Source: Nocardioides sp. QY071 (lineage in GTDB: Bacteria; Actinomycetota; Actinomycetes; Propionibacteriales; Nocardioidaceae). Taken from it: a DNA stretch of 64,000 nt. The stretch is taken from the NCBI RefSeq assembly GCF_029961765.1, contig NZ_CP124681.1, forward strand, positions 3,162,001 to 3,226,000, in the 5' to 3' direction. Below are positions 23,721 through 34,131 of the stretch, one piece after another (the first letter of the stretch is position 1; each line of letters begins with the position of its first letter). The notes below the pieces were generated by a model, which saw only the letters and a list, made by a program, of their open reading frames with translations, did no database searches and was not told the origin of the DNA. Position numbers and translations under genes: made by a program.

Positions 23721-24358
23721 AGAGCGCCCTTCGTGGAGGGGATGCCGGTCTCGCGCGGGTCGATCGCGACGGCGTCGCGGAAGGCCCGGGCGAACGCCTT
23801 GAACTGGGTCTCGACGATGTGGTGCGGCTCGCGGCCCGCGAGCACCCGCACGTGCAGCGCGAAGTGGCCGTGGAAGGCGATCGACTCGAAGACGTGCTGG
23901 GTCAGCGAGCCGAGGTAGGACACCCCGGAGCCGCCGAGCTGGACGTACTGCTGGCCCTCCGGCTCGCCGGTGTGGACGCAGTAGGGACGCCCCGACACGT
24001 CGACGACGGCGTGCACGAGCGCCTCGTCGAGCGGGACGGTCGCGTCGCCGAACCGGCGGATGCCGACCTTGTCGCCCAGCGCCTGGCGCAGCGCCTGGCC
24101 GAGGGTGATCGCGGTGTCCTCCACGGTGTGGTGGGCGTCGATGTGGACGTCGCCGTCGGTCTGCACCGTGAGGTCGACCAGCGCGTGGCGCGCGAACGCG
24201 GTGAGCATGTGGTCGTAGAACCCGACGCCCGTGGAGATGTCGTGCTTGCCGGTGCCGTCGAGGTTCACCTCGACGACGACCTTCGACTCGCTCGTCTGCC
24301 GCTCGATCCGAGCAGTCCGGGCTCCGCCGTCTCGACCGCTCGCTGCGCTCGCGTTCAT
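23717..24358 (-). CDS. hisB: Imidazoleglycerol-phosphate dehydratase
   Basis: A 213-residue manganese enzyme for histidine synthesis. Metal ligands are visible in [21 protein letters not shown] and the C-terminal HHIVE region. It is monofunctional, without a phosphatase domain. The ATG overlaps the hisC stop as ATGA. The first 16 residues form a poorly conserved extension. Confidence 0.96.
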   Translation of the reverse strand: MNASAASGRDGGARTARIERQTSESKVVVEVNLDGTGKHDISTGVGFYDHMLTAFARHALVDLTVQTDGDVHIDAHHTVEDTAITLGQALRQALGDKVGIRRFGDATVPLDEALVHAVVDVSGRPYCVHTGEPEGQQYVQLGGSGVSYLGSLTQHVFESIAFHGHFALHVRVLAGREPHHIVETQFKAFARAFRDAVAIDPRETGIPSTKGAL

Positions 24359-25467
24359 GCGCGCTCTCCATTCACATCGGTCAGTGCGGCCCGGAAGGCC
24401 GCCATCTCGTCGGGGGTGCCGACCGAGACCCGCAGCCAGCCGTCGGGCCCGGTCTCCCGGATCAGGACTCCCCGGTCGAGGAGACCCTGCCAGACAGCAT
24501 GACGCTCGGCGAATCGCCCGAACAACACGAAATTGGCGTCCGAGTCGGCGACGTCGTACGCCTCGGCCCGCAGCCACTCCACAAGCGCGTCCCGCTCGCG
24601 GCGCAGGTCGTCGACCCTGCCGAGCAGCTCGGGCGCGTGGCGCAGGGCCGCCAGTGCGACGGCCTGGGTGACGGCGGAGAGGTGGTAGGGCAGCCGCACC
24701 ACGCGGATCGCGTCGCAGATCTCGGGCGCCGCTGCGAGGTAGCCCAGCCGCAGCCCAGCGCCCGCGAACGCCTTGCTCATCGTGCGGGTGACCACGAGGT
24801 TGCGGTACGACGGCAGCAGCTCCAGCGCGCTCGGGACGCCGGTGCGCCGGAACTCGCCGTACGCCTCGTCGACCACGACGATCCCGCTGATGTCATTGCC
24901 GCCGGCGGCCTCGCACAGCATGGACACAGCCTCGGGCGGCAGCGCGGTGCCGGTCGGGTTGTTGGGGCTCGGCAGCAGGATCACGCTCGGCTGCTCGGTC
25001 TTCACCAGGTCGCGCGCGGCGTCGAGGTCGAGCGCGAAGTCCCCGGCCCGGCGCCCGGCGACCCAGCGGGTGTTGGTGTCGCGGGCGTACTCCGGATACA
25101 TCGAGTACGTCGGCGCGAAGCTCACCGCCGTGCGGCCCGGCCCGCCGAAGGCCTGCAGCAGCTGCAGCATGACCTCGTTGGAGCCGTTGGCCGCCCACAC
25201 CTGCTCGGGCACGACCCCGGCGGGGGTGTCTTTGGAGAGGTAGGCCGCGAGTGCGGTGCGCAGGCCGGTGAACTCCCGGTCGGGGTACCGGTTCAGCGTC
25301 GCAGCGGCCTCCCCCGCGGCCGCCGCGATGTCGGCGATACAAGCCTCGGACGGGCCGTAGGGGTTCTCGTTGACGTTGAGCTGGACGGGCACGTCGAGCT
25401 GCGGGGCGCCGTACGGCTCGATCCCGCGCAGCTCCTCGCGGAGCGGCGGCCAGCTATCTGCGGTCAT
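24355..25467 (-). CDS. hisC: Histidinol-phosphate aminotransferase
   Basis: A 370-residue fold-type I PLP aminotransferase. PLP lysine Lys232 lies in [15 protein letters not shown] and the PLP Asp200 in [10 protein letters not shown]; the NENPYGPS substrate loop is near residue 33. The ATG overlaps the hisD stop as ATGA. Confidence 0.96.
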   Translation of the reverse strand: MTADSWPPLREELRGIEPYGAPQLDVPVQLNVNENPYGPSEACIADIAAAAGEAAATLNRYPDREFTGLRTALAAYLSKDTPAGVVPEQVWAANGSNEVMLQLLQAFGGPGRTAVSFAPTYSMYPEYARDTNTRWVAGRRAGDFALDLDAARDLVKTEQPSVILLPSPNNPTGTALPPEAVSMLCEAAGGNDISGIVVVDEAYGEFRRTGVPSALELLPSYRNLVVTRTMSKAFAGAGLRLGYLAAAPEICDAIRVVRLPYHLSAVTQAVALAALRHAPELLGRVDDLRRERDALVEWLRAEAYDVADSDANFVLFGRFAERHAVWQGLLDRGVLIRETGPDGWLRVSVGTPDEMAAFRAALTDVNGERA

Positions 25468-26786
25468 CGCGTCGACCGGACCGTGATGGCGGCGCCGTGG
25501 CCGGGCAGGTCCTCGGCCTCGGCGAGGGTGACCACGTGGCCGGCGACCTCGGCGAGCGCCGCGGCGGAGTAGTCGATCACGTGCACCGACTTGGTGAACG
25601 CGCGCACCGACAGCCCCGAGGAGTGGCAGGCGCAGCCGGCCGTCGGGAGCACGTGGTTGGACCCGGCGCAGTAGTCGCCGAGGCTGACCGGGGCGTGCGG
25701 GCCCACGAAGATCGCACCGGCGTTGCGGACCCGGGCCGCCCAGGCGGCGGCGTCCTCGGTGTGGATCTCGAGGTGCTCCGCGGCGTACGCGTTGACGACC
25801 TCCAGCCCCTGCTCGAGGTCGCGGACCAGCACGATGCCGGACTGCTTGCCGGCGAGCGAGGTGGTGATCCGCTCGCTGTGCTTGGTCGCGGCGACCTGCT
25901 GGTCGAGCTCGGCCTCGACCTCGGCGGCGAGCCGCTCGGAGGTGGTGACGAGGACCGAGGCGGCGAGCGGGTCGTGCTCGGCCTGGCTGATCAGGTCGGC
26001 GGCGACGTAGGCGGCATTGCCGGTGTCGTCGGCGAGGATCGCGATCTCGGTGGGGCCGGCCTCGGAGTCGATGCCGATCTGGCCCTTGAGGATCCGCTTG
26101 GCGGTGACGACCCAGATGTTGCCGGGTCCGGTCACCAGATCAACGCGGGCGACGCGCCGGCAGGGGTCAGCGTCGTTGAGGCCGTACGCGAACATCGCGA
26201 TCGCCTGGGCGCCGCCGACGGCGTAGACCTCCTCGACACCGAGCAGCGCGCACGCGGCCAGGATCGTGGGGTGGACCGAGCCGCCGAACTCTTTCTGCGG
26301 CGGGCTGGCCAGCGCGATCGACTCGACGCCGGCGGTCTGGGCCGGGACGACGTTCATCAGCACGCTCGACACCAGCGGTGCGAGGCCGCCGGGCACGTAC
26401 AGGCCGACCCGGCCGACCGGCACCTTGCGGTGGGTGACCCGGGCGCCGGGACCGAGGTCGGTGACCGCGTCCTGCTCGAGCTCGTTGGCGCAGGTCGCCC
26501 GCAGCCGGCGGATCGACTCCTCGAGGCCCGCACGGATGTCGGGGTCGAGGTTGTCGAGCGCGGCCTGCATCGCGGCCGGCGCGACCCGGATGTCGTCGAC
26601 GCGCACGCCGTCGAACCTCTCCCCGAACTCCACGATCGCGTCCAGCCCGCGGGTGCGGACCTCCTCGCAGATCGCATGCACCGCCGGCACCGCCGCTTCG
26701 ATGTCGAAGTCGGCACGGGGCACTGCTGCGCGGTAGTCGGTCTCGGGACCGGCCTGACGCAGGTCGATGCGACGGATCAGGGACAT
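25464..26786 (-). CDS. hisD: Histidinol dehydrogenase
   Basis: A 440-residue zinc enzyme performing the last two oxidations to histidine. Family motifs include [19 protein letters not shown], the catalytic Glu-His pair in [15 protein letters not shown], and the C-terminal [14 protein letters not shown]. The ATG at 26784-26786 is the first codon of the unit and sits 7 nt after TAGAAT; the purine run between could also serve as a ribosome site, but the geometry favours leaderless initiation. Confidence 0.96.
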   Translation of the reverse strand: MSLIRRIDLRQAGPETDYRAAVPRADFDIEAAVPAVHAICEEVRTRGLDAIVEFGERFDGVRVDDIRVAPAAMQAALDNLDPDIRAGLEESIRRLRATCANELEQDAVTDLGPGARVTHRKVPVGRVGLYVPGGLAPLVSSVLMNVVPAQTAGVESIALASPPQKEFGGSVHPTILAACALLGVEEVYAVGGAQAIAMFAYGLNDADPCRRVARVDLVTGPGNIWVVTAKRILKGQIGIDSEAGPTEIAILADDTGNAAYVAADLISQAEHDPLAASVLVTTSERLAAEVEAELDQQVAATKHSERITTSLAGKQSGIVLVRDLEQGLEVVNAYAAEHLEIHTEDAAAWAARVRNAGAIFVGPHAPVSLGDYCAGSNHVLPTAGCACHSSGLSVRAFTKSVHVIDYSAAALAEVAGHVVTLAEAEDLPGHGAAITVRSTR

Positions 26787-26793
26787 GCCCCCG

Positions 26794-26799
26794 ATTCTA
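26794..26799 (-). promoter_or_regulatory. Leaderless-type -10 of hisD
   Basis: TAGAAT on the minus strand, 7 nt before the hisD ATG. It lies in a 48-bp intergenic region shared with the divergent LON-like gene, whose own -10 is 23 bp away. Confidence 0.65.
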
Positions 26800-26822
26800 C
26801 GGTCGATGGTGGGTCCGCCCTC

Positions 26823-26828
26823 TAAGTT
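26823..26828 (+). promoter_or_regulatory. Leaderless-type -10 of the LON-like gene
   Basis: TAAGTT, then 6 nt, then the GTG start. No Shine-Dalgarno fits between them. Confidence 0.6.
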
Positions 26829-26834
26829 GGACAC

Positions 26835-27500
26835 GTGACGGACCAGCTCCCGATGTTCCCGCTGAACGCGGTGCTCTACCCGGGGGTCAGCGTGCCGCTG
26901 CACGTCTTCGAGGACCGCTACCGCGCGCTGGTGCACCACCTGCTGCGCACCGAGGACCCGGCGCAGCGGCTGTTCGGGTCGGTGGCGATCCGCGAGGGCT
27001 ACGAGGTCGGTGACCACGGCACCCAGTCGCTCTACCGCATCGGTGTGCGTCTGCAGCTCACCGAGGTCGAGGCCCGCGCCGACGGCAGCTTCGACGTCGT
27101 CGCGGTCGGCCGCGACCGGATCCAGCTGGACCGTCTCCTCACCACGGGCGACTACCCCGTCGGCGAGGTGACGCTGGTGCCGGCCGGGCCGGCGGAGGTG
27201 CCCGAGGTCGTCGTGCAGCAGGCGCGGGCGACGTTCACGGCGTACCGGCACGTGCTCAGCTCGATCGCCGGCGACCCCCTGCAGGGCGAGCTGCCCCAGG
27301 ACCCGACGTACCTGTCCTGGACGCTCGCGGCCTGCAGCCCGCTGCCGATGGGTGAGCGGCAACAGCTGCTCGAGGCCGAGGACACCACCGAGCGGCTGCT
27401 GCTGGTGACCGACCTGCTCCGCGCCGAGCTGCGGGCCATCAACGTGATCACCTCGCTGCCGGCGACCGAGGTCGCCCGCACCCGCTGGTCGCCGAACTGA
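26835..27500 (+). CDS. LON substrate-binding domain protein
   Basis: A 221-residue stand-alone copy of the N-terminal domain of Lon protease ([27 protein letters not shown]). There is no ATPase or protease domain. Such proteins are common in actinobacteria next to hisD; their partner is unknown. The GTG at 26835 is forced by the divergent hisD promoter. Confidence 0.88.
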   Translation: MTDQLPMFPLNAVLYPGVSVPLHVFEDRYRALVHHLLRTEDPAQRLFGSVAIREGYEVGDHGTQSLYRIGVRLQLTEVEARADGSFDVVAVGRDRIQLDRLLTTGDYPVGEVTLVPAGPAEVPEVVVQQARATFTAYRHVLSSIAGDPLQGELPQDPTYLSWTLAACSPLPMGERQQLLEAEDTTERLLLVTDLLRAELRAINVITSLPATEVARTRWSPN

Positions 27501-27509
27501 GCGCAGGTC

Positions 27510-28004
27510 ATGGCGAGGAAGAAGCAGTCCGGCGGCGGTACGCCGGCCACCACCGCGCTGACGAGCGCCGGCGTGGCGTTCACGGTTCACGAGTACGACC
27601 ACGACGCCCGCACCGACTCGTACGGCGGCGAGGCCGCCGAGGCGATGGGCGTCGCGCCCGAGCGGGTCTTCAAGACCCTGTTCGCCGACATCGACGGCGC
27701 CCTCGTGGTGGGTGTCGTGCCGGTCTCGGGTCAGCTCGACCTCAAGGCGCTGGCCCGCGCGGTCGAGGGGCGCAAGGCGGCCATGGCCGACCCGAAGGCG
27801 GCCGAGCGGGCCACCGGGTACGTCGTCGGCGGGATCTCGCCGCTCGGGCAGCGCAAGGCGCACCCGACGGTCGTCGACGACTCCGCGCTGGACCACGACA
27901 CGGTGTTCGTGTCGGCGGGCCGGCGCGGGATGGAGGTCGAGCTCAGCCCTGCGGAGCTGGTGCGGCTGACGGCTGCGCGGGTGCGGAGGATACGGAAGGG
28001 TTGA
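27510..28004 (+). CDS. ybaK: Cys-tRNA(Pro) deacylase, YbaK type
   Basis: A 164-residue trans-editing enzyme that hydrolyses Cys-tRNA(Pro). The YbaK fold motifs [15 protein letters not shown] and [13 protein letters not shown] with its lysine are present. The ATG is 9 bp after the LON-like stop. Its last 62 bp overlap, on the opposite strand, the end of the convergent membrane protein gene. Confidence 0.9.
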   Translation: MARKKQSGGGTPATTALTSAGVAFTVHEYDHDARTDSYGGEAAEAMGVAPERVFKTLFADIDGALVVGVVPVSGQLDLKALARAVEGRKAAMADPKAAERATGYVVGGISPLGQRKAHPTVVDDSALDHDTVFVSAGRRGMEVELSPAELVRLTAARVRRIRKG

Positions 28005-28491
28005 GCGCGAGCATCAGCACCAGGTAGGCGAGCATCGCGCCGACCGGCCACGCGAGGTAGGGCGTCCAGCCCGCGACGGCGAGGTGGCCCGGCAGGGTGT
28101 CGCCGACCTTGTGGGCGGACAGCAGGCCGGCCGGGTCGGCCGGGCTGAACGACTCCCCCAGCAGGGTCATCACCAGCACACCGAGCCCGGCGCCGACCAG
28201 CACCGCGATGATCCCGGCCACAGCCTGGTTGCGCGCGAGCCAGCCACCGACCAGGCCGAGCAGGACCGCGAGCCCGAAGGCGACGACGACATAGGTCGCC
28301 GTACCGCTGAAGTCGCGGGTGATGCCCGGGTCGAACGGATCGGGGTACCAGGCCTTGCCGGCCACGGTGTCGTAGATCTTCCCGTCGGGGGCGGGCCCCC
28401 ACCACGTCCACCACAGCCAGCCGCCAGCGGCACCCAGGAGGGAGCCGAGCACCACGGGCACGAGGAGCGGCAGGACTGCCAGGCGCCTCAT
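27943..28491 (-). CDS. Membrane protein downstream of dnaE (DUF2567-like)
   Basis: A 182-residue protein with four predicted membrane segments and an extracytoplasmic loop after the first (about 35-65). The pattern resembles actinobacterial DUF2567 proteins found beside dnaE, but I am not certain of the family. The ATG overlaps the dnaE stop as ATGA. The C-terminal Pro/Ala-rich tail is encoded opposite the end of ybaK. Confidence 0.7.
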   Translation of the reverse strand: MRRLAVLPLLVPVVLGSLLGAAGGWLWWTWWGPAPDGKIYDTVAGKAWYPDPFDPGITRDFSGTATYVVVAFGLAVLLGLVGGWLARNQAVAGIIAVLVGAGLGVLVMTLLGESFSPADPAGLLSAHKVGDTLPGHLAVAGWTPYLAWPVGAMLAYLVLMLALNPSVSSAPAQPSAAPAPQG

Positions 28492-31400
28492 CGGTCGAGG
28501 CACCCCGGGCCGAGGAGCTGCTTGAGGTCGGCGAAGAGGGAGACCGAGGGAGTCACCCGCAGATTGTCCCCCAGTCGCATGACCTTGGTGGAGTCGCGGC
28601 TCAGCAGCTGGAGCCGCACCTCGGTCAGCCCGGCGTGGGAGGTCAGCACCTCGCGCAGCTGGGCCACGACCGGCCCGGTGCACCGGGTCGAGGGCAGGCT
28701 GATCACGACCGGGCCGTCGCTGCCCCGCTCCAGGTCGGGGACGGTGACCTCCTGGCCGCGCAGCTGCGCCGGCTCGCGGTCGGTGTCGAGCTGGCCGCGC
28801 ACCCGGATGATCGCGTCCTCGGTGAGGTACGGCGCCGCGAGCCGGTAGCTGCTCGGGAACAGCAGCACGTCGATCGCGCCCTCGAGGTCCTCGAGGGTCA
28901 CGGTGGCCCACGGGTCGCCGTTCTTGGTGATCTTGCGCTGGATCGAGGTGACCAGGCCGGCCACCGTCACCGTCGAGTTGTGCGGCCGGCTCTCGTCGGT
29001 GACCAGCTGGCCGATGGTGCAGTCGGTTCCGTTGGACAAGACGTGCTCGAGGCCGAGCAGCGGGTGGTCGGAGACGTAGAGGCCGAGCATCTCCCGCTCG
29101 TGGCCGAGCAGGGTCATCTTGTCCCACTCGTCGATCTCGGGGATCGCGACGCTCACGCCGAACCCTCCGTCGCCCCCGTCGTCGTCGCCCAGCCCGGCGA
29201 ACAGCGAGTCCTGGCCGATCGCCTCGTTGCGCTTGATGTCGACGTACTGGTCGACCGCGGTCTCGTGGATCGCGACCAGGGCGCGACGCAGGTGCTTCAT
29301 GTCGTCGAAGGCACCGGCCTTGATCAGCGAGTCGATGACCCGCTTGTTGCACACGGTGGCCGGCACCTTGGACAGGAAGTCGTTGAAGTCGGTGAACCGG
29401 CCCTTCTCGACCCGGGCCTCGGCGATGCCGTCGACGACGTTGGAGCCGACGTTGCGCACGGCGGTGAGGCCGAAGCGGATGTCGCGCCCGACGGCGGTGA
29501 AGTTGTGCGCCGACTCGTTGACGTCGGGCGGGAGCACCTGGATCTTCATCCGACGGCACTCGTTGAGGTAGATCGCCATCTTGTCCTTGTCGTCCTTGAC
29601 GGACGTGAGGAGCGCGGCCATGTACTCGGTCGGGTAGTTGGCCTTGAGGTAGGCGGTCCAGTAGGTGATGACGCCGTAGGCCGCGGAGTGGGACTTGTTG
29701 AACGCGTAGTCGGCGAACGGGACGAGGATCTCCCAGAGCGTCTTGACCGCGTCCTTGGGATAGCCCCGCTCGAGCATGCCGGCCTCGAAGCCCTCGAACT
29801 GCGCGTCGAGCTCGGCCTTCTTCTTCTTGCCCATGACCCGGCGCATGTTGTCTGCCGCGCCCAGCGAGTAGCCGGCCAGGACCTGGGCGATCGCCATCAC
29901 CTGCTCCTGGTAGACGATCAGGCCGTAGGTCTCCCCCAGCACCGGCTCGAGCGCCTCGGCGAGCGCCGGGTGGATCGGCTCGATCGGCTGGCGCCCGTTC
30001 TTGCGGTGGGCGTACTTGTTGTGGGAGTCGGCGCCCATCGGGCCGGGGCGGTAGAGCGCACTGACCGCGGTGATGTCGGCGAACTTGTCGGGCAGCATCG
30101 AGCGCAGCAGCGCGCGCATGCCACCGCCATCGAGCTGGAACACGCCCAGGGTGTCGCCCCGGCCCATCAGCTCGTAGGTGGCCCGGTTGTCGAACGGGAG
30201 TTCCTCGAGGACGACGACCTCGTCCTTGTTGGCCTTGATGTTGGCCAGCGCGTCCTCGAGGATGCGCAGGTTGGACAGGCCCAGGAAGTCCATCTTGACC
30301 AGGCCCAGCGACTCGCACATCGGGTAGTCGAACTGGGTGATCACCGCGCCGTCCTGCGGGCGGGCCATGATCGGCACGATGTCGATCAGCGGCTCGCTGG
30401 ACATGATCACGCCGGCCGCGTGCACACCCCAGTTGCGGATCTGGCCCTCGAGGCCGACCGCCGTCTGGTAGATCGTGCGGACGTCGGCGTCGGACTCGTA
30501 GAGCGCGCGGAACTCGCCGCCGTCGTTGTAGCGCTTGTGCTCGGGGTTGAAGATCTCCTTGAGCGGCACGCCCTTGCCCATGACGTCGGGCGGCATCGCC
30601 TTGGTGATCTTGTCGCCGATCGCGAAGCCGTGGTCGAGAACCCGGGCGGCGTCCTTGATCGCGGCCTTGGCCTTGAGCCGGCCGAAGGTGGCGATCTGCG
30701 CGACGCGCTCGGCGCCGTACTTCTCGGAGACGTACTGGATGACCTCGCCGCGCCGCGCGTCGTCGAAGTCGATGTCGAAGTCGGGCATCGAGGGGCGCTC
30801 GGGGTTGAGGAAGCGCTCGAAGAACAGGCCGTGCTCGAGGGGGCACAGGTCGGTGATGCTCAGGGCGTACGCCGCGATCGAGCCCGCACCCGAGCCACGA
30901 CCCGGGCCCACCCGGATGCCGTTGCGCTTGGACCACTGGATGAAGTCGGCGACCACGAGGTAGTAGCCGCAGTAGCCCTTCTGCGAGACGATCGCGAGCT
31001 CCATCTCGACGCGGTCCTTGACCTCCTGGGTCAGCCGGTCGCCGGGGTAGCGCGCCTCGATGCCGCGCCACACCTCCTTGCGGAACCAGGACTCCTCGGT
31101 CTCGCCGTCGGGGATGTCGGCGCGGGCCATGTAGCCGCCGGTCGACTCGGTGAACTCGACCGAGCAGCGCTCGGCGATCGCCACCGTGTTGTCGCACGCC
31201 TCGGGCATGCCGAACTTCCCGGCCCACAGCTCGCGCATCTCGGCCGCGGACTTGATGTAGTAGCCGCCGCCGTCGAACTTGAGCCGGTTGGTGTCGGAGA
31301 GCCGCTTGCCGGACGCGACGCAGATGAGGGCGTCGTGGGCGTCGGCGTCCTCGGGGTTGTTGTAGTGGGAGTCGTTGGTCGCGATCGGCGGGATGCCGAG

Positions 31401-32051
31401 CTCCTTGCCGAGACGCAGCAGGTCGTCGCGGACCCGCTTCTCGATGGAGATGCCGTGGTCCATCAGCTCCAGGAAGACGGACTCCTTGCCGTAGATGTCC
31501 TGCAGCTCGGCCGCCTCGCGGACCGCCTCGTCCCACTGACCCAGCCGCAGGCGGGTCTGGATCGCGCCGCTGGGGCAGCCGGTGGAGACGATGATCCCCT
31601 TGCTGTGCTCGGCGAGGATCTCCTTGTCCATCCGCGGCTTGAAGTAGTAGCCCTCCAGGCTCGAGCGCGACGAGAGCCGGAACAGGTTGTGCATGCCCTC
31701 GGTGGACTCGGCCCACATCGTCATGTGGGTGTAGGCGCCACCGCCGGCGACGTCGTCGCCGCCCTCCTCGGCCGCGTCGCCCTTGCCCCAGCGCACCCGG
31801 CGCCGCTCGCCCCGCTGGGTGCCGGGGGTGATGTAGGCCTCGATGCCGATGATGGGCTGGACGCCGTACTTCTTCGCCTTGGAGTAGAAGTCGTAGGCAC
31901 CGTGCAGGTTGCCGTGGTCGGTCATCGCGATCGCCGGCATGCCGAGGTCGTTGACGCGGGTGAACAACCCGTCGAGCAGCGACGCTCCGTCGAGCATGGA
32001 GTACTCGGTGTGCACGTGCAGGTGGACGAAGTCCCCGGCGTCAGCAGCCAT
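28488..32051 (-). CDS. dnaE: DNA polymerase III subunit alpha
   Basis: A 1187-residue replicative polymerase of the DnaE1 type. The N-terminal PHP domain starts HLHVHTEYSMLDG; the catalytic aspartates lie in MPDFDIDFDD; helix-hairpin-helix, OB-fold (VTVAGLVTSIQRK) and C-terminal tau-binding regions follow. Length matches the family. The ATG at 32049-32051 has GAGGAG about 14 nt upstream, which is distant. TAGGCT at 32105-32110 is a possible -10 for a leadered transcript. Confidence 0.97.
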   Translation of the reverse strand: MAADAGDFVHLHVHTEYSMLDGASLLDGLFTRVNDLGMPAIAMTDHGNLHGAYDFYSKAKKYGVQPIIGIEAYITPGTQRGERRRVRWGKGDAAEEGGDDVAGGGAYTHMTMWAESTEGMHNLFRLSSRSSLEGYYFKPRMDKEILAEHSKGIIVSTGCPSGAIQTRLRLGQWDEAVREAAELQDIYGKESVFLELMDHGISIEKRVRDDLLRLGKELGIPPIATNDSHYNNPEDADAHDALICVASGKRLSDTNRLKFDGGGYYIKSAAEMRELWAGKFGMPEACDNTVAIAERCSVEFTESTGGYMARADIPDGETEESWFRKEVWRGIEARYPGDRLTQEVKDRVEMELAIVSQKGYCGYYLVVADFIQWSKRNGIRVGPGRGSGAGSIAAYALSITDLCPLEHGLFFERFLNPERPSMPDFDIDFDDARRGEVIQYVSEKYGAERVAQIATFGRLKAKAAIKDAARVLDHGFAIGDKITKAMPPDVMGKGVPLKEIFNPEHKRYNDGGEFRALYESDADVRTIYQTAVGLEGQIRNWGVHAAGVIMSSEPLIDIVPIMARPQDGAVITQFDYPMCESLGLVKMDFLGLSNLRILEDALANIKANKDEVVVLEELPFDNRATYELMGRGDTLGVFQLDGGGMRALLRSMLPDKFADITAVSALYRPGPMGADSHNKYAHRKNGRQPIEPIHPALAEALEPVLGETYGLIVYQEQVMAIAQVLAGYSLGAADNMRRVMGKKKKAELDAQFEGFEAGMLERGYPKDAVKTLWEILVPFADYAFNKSHSAAYGVITYWTAYLKANYPTEYMAALLTSVKDDKDKMAIYLNECRRMKIQVLPPDVNESAHNFTAVGRDIRFGLTAVRNVGSNVVDGIAEARVEKGRFTDFNDFLSKVPATVCNKRVIDSLIKAGAFDDMKHLRRALVAIHETAVDQYVDIKRNEAIGQDSLFAGLGDDDGGDGGFGVSVAIPEIDEWDKMTLLGHEREMLGLYVSDHPLLGLEHVLSNGTDCTIGQLVTDESRPHNSTVTVAGLVTSIQRKITKNGDPWATVTLEDLEGAIDVLLFPSSYRLAAPYLTEDAIIRVRGQLDTDREPAQLRGQEVTVPDLERGSDGPVVISLPSTRCTGPVVAQLREVLTSHAGLTEVRLQLLSRDSTKVMRLGDNLRVTPSVSLFADLKQLLGPGCLDR

Positions 32052-32130
32052 CGGTGGTTCGGCGCTCCTCAGTGATCAAAGGGTGGTCGCTCGGGGAAGA
32101 GGACCAGCCTACGTGACGGACGAGGAGACT

Positions 32131-32619
32131 CTAGGCCGACCCTCCGACAGATCCGGGCGGCCACTCCATCCGCAGGTCCGGCTCCCGCTCCTCGTTGTCC
32201 GAGCCGTCGGTGTGCTCGCGCTCGACCAGCCCGCGGGCGGCGTAGAAGGCCCGGGCCGGGGCGTTCTGCTCGAAGACCCACAGGCTGAAGCCGCCGGGGT
32301 GGCGTGCCTTCACCAGCTCGAGCAGGGCGCCGCCCACGCCGGCGCCCTGGTGGGCCGGGTCGACGTACAGGTCGTCGAGCCAGGTCCGGGTGAACCGGGC
32401 GTAGCCGACGACCTCGCCTGCCGCCTCGGCGACCCAGCTCTCGGCCGTGGCGAAGTTGGCGGCGAGGTAGCTGCGGACCTCCTCGGGCCGGTGGATCCCG
32501 GGTGGCATGGCGGCCGCGGCCCGCGCGGCGACCTGGACGGCGGCGATGGCCGGCACGTCGGCAGGGACGGCCGGGCGCAGGAGCAGGCCCGCGCCGCCAG
32601 AAGGGTCAGTGGGCGTCAC
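32131..32619 (-). CDS. GNAT-family N-acetyltransferase
   Basis: A 162-residue acetyltransferase. The acetyl-CoA loop is [15 protein letters not shown] and the final strand-helix reads [18 protein letters not shown]. Substrate unknown. The GTG at 32617-32619 has GAGGTC upstream and overlaps the end of the pseudouridine synthase gene by 14 nt, so translation is coupled. Confidence 0.88.
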   Translation of the reverse strand: MTPTDPSGGAGLLLRPAVPADVPAIAAVQVAARAAAAMPPGIHRPEEVRSYLAANFATAESWVAEAAGEVVGYARFTRTWLDDLYVDPAHQGAGVGGALLELVKARHPGGFSLWVFEQNAPARAFYAARGLVEREHTDGSDNEEREPDLRMEWPPGSVGGSA

Positions 32620-33544
32620 GGATGACCTCGAGCGCGTGCGCGAGGTCGGCGGGGTACGACGACTCGTACTCGACGTACGCATTCGTCTCCGGGTGCTCGA
32701 AGCCCAGCTTCACGGCGTGCAGCCACTGGCGCTCGAGCCCGACGCGACGGGCCAGCACCGGGTCGGCACCGTAGGTGAGGTCGCCGACGCAGGGGTGCTT
32801 GAGCGCGCTCATGTGCACCCGGATCTGGTGGGTGCGGCCGGTCTCGAGGTGGATCTCGAGCAGGCTCGCGAAGCGGTGCGCCTCGAGCGTCTCGTAGTGG
32901 GTGACGCTGTGGCGCCCGTCCTCCATGACCGCGAACTTGTAGTCGAACCTCGGGTGTCGCCCGATGGGGGCGTCGATCGTGCCCTCGAGCGGGTCCGGAT
33001 GGCCCTGGACCAGCGCGTGGTAGGTCTTGTCGACCGTGCGGCGCCGGAAGGCGTTCTTGAGGACAGAGTAGGCGTGCTCGGACTTGGCGATCACCATCAC
33101 GCCCGACGTGCCGACGTCGAGGCGCTGGACGATGCCCTCGCGCTCCTTGGCACCGGAGGTGGAGATCCGGAAGCCGGCGCCCGCGAGGTGCCCGACGACG
33201 GTGGGACCGCGCCAGCCCGGGGACGGGTGCACGGCGACGCCGACCGGCTTGTCGATCACGACGATCGCGTCGTCGTCGTGGATGATCTTGATACCCTCGA
33301 CCAGCTCCGGCACGACCTCGAGCGGGTCGGCCTCGGCCGGGATGGAGACGTCGAGCACCGAGCCGCCGAGGACCCGGTCGCTCTTGCCGCTGACCGGCGC
33401 CCCGTCGAGCACGACGAGGTCCTGGGCGATCAGCTCGGCGGCACGCGTGCGCGAGACTCCGAACAGCTGGGCCATCGCGACGTCGACGCGCTCGCCGTCG
33501 AGGCTGTCGGGGACGGGCAGGCTGCGGTGGTCGACCGTGGTCAC
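32606..33544 (-). CDS. rluD: RluA/RluD-family 23S rRNA pseudouridine synthase
   Basis: A 312-residue enzyme. An N-terminal S4 RNA-binding domain (about 13-60, SRTRAAELI) is followed by the synthase domain with catalytic Asp in [12 protein letters not shown] and HQIRVHM near the end. Exact target site is not assignable. The GTG overlaps lspA as GTGA. Confidence 0.9.
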   Translation of the reverse strand: MTTVDHRSLPVPDSLDGERVDVAMAQLFGVSRTRAAELIAQDLVVLDGAPVSGKSDRVLGGSVLDVSIPAEADPLEVVPELVEGIKIIHDDDAIVVIDKPVGVAVHPSPGWRGPTVVGHLAGAGFRISTSGAKEREGIVQRLDVGTSGVMVIAKSEHAYSVLKNAFRRRTVDKTYHALVQGHPDPLEGTIDAPIGRHPRFDYKFAVMEDGRHSVTHYETLEAHRFASLLEIHLETGRTHQIRVHMSALKHPCVGDLTYGADPVLARRVGLERQWLHAVKLGFEHPETNAYVEYESSYPADLAHALEVIRDAH

Positions 33545-34131
33545 GACTCCTCCTCGGCCACGTCGGTTCGGTCCTGCTGGGCACGGCTGCCGTCGAGGCT
33601 CACGCCGCGCAGCACCTGGAGCAGGATCAGTCCGACGCCGACGTTGATGCAGATGTCGGCGACGTTGAAGACCGGCCAGTTCGGCAGCATGAGGAAGTCG
33701 ACGACGTGGCCCTTGAACGGCCCCGGCTCGCGGAGCATCCGGTCGACGAGGTTGCCGTCGATGCCGGCGAGCAGCAGGCCCAGGCCGACCGCCCAGAGCT
33801 TGTTGACCACCTTGCGGCTCACCCACAGCACGACCACGGTCGCCACGCAGGCCAGGCAGGTGATGGCGACCGTGAACCGGATGCCGAGGCTGAACGCCGC
33901 GCCTGGGTTGTAGGTCAGGTGCAGCTGCAGCAGCTCGCCGACGACCTCGCGGTCGGGCTCGCCCGCAAGGTGGCGCACCGCCAGGACCTTCGCGACCTGG
34001 TCGATCGCGACCATGACCGCGGCGACCGCCGCGAAGAGCAGCCAGCTGCGCGGGTGGGCCAGGAAGCGCTCGCCGGTCCGGCCGGGTCCGTCGTCGCGGT
34101 GGTCTACCGGCGTTCCTCGCGCTGCTTGCAT
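33541..34131 (-). CDS. lspA: Signal peptidase II
   Basis: A 196-residue four-helix membrane aspartic protease that removes lipoprotein signal peptides after Lgt acts. Catalytic Asp130 (GIDGNLVDR) and Asp159 (FNVADICIN), and NPGAAFS, are all present. The ATG at 34129-34131 overlaps the TraR/DksA gene by 28 nt. The N-terminal 25 residues are hydrophilic and longer than usual. Confidence 0.95.
   Translation of the reverse strand: MQAARGTPVDHRDDGPGRTGERFLAHPRSWLLFAAVAAVMVAIDQVAKVLAVRHLAGEPDREVVGELLQLHLTYNPGAAFSLGIRFTVAITCLACVATVVVLWVSRKVVNKLWAVGLGLLLAGIDGNLVDRMLREPGPFKGHVVDFLMLPNWPVFNVADICINVGVGLILLQVLRGVSLDGSRAQQDRTDVAEEES

Noticed and set aside
28635-32075. Long open frame (1146 codons) opposite dnaE
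   Set aside because: Same shadow effect as opposite gltB; dnaE itself is unmistakable on the minus strand.
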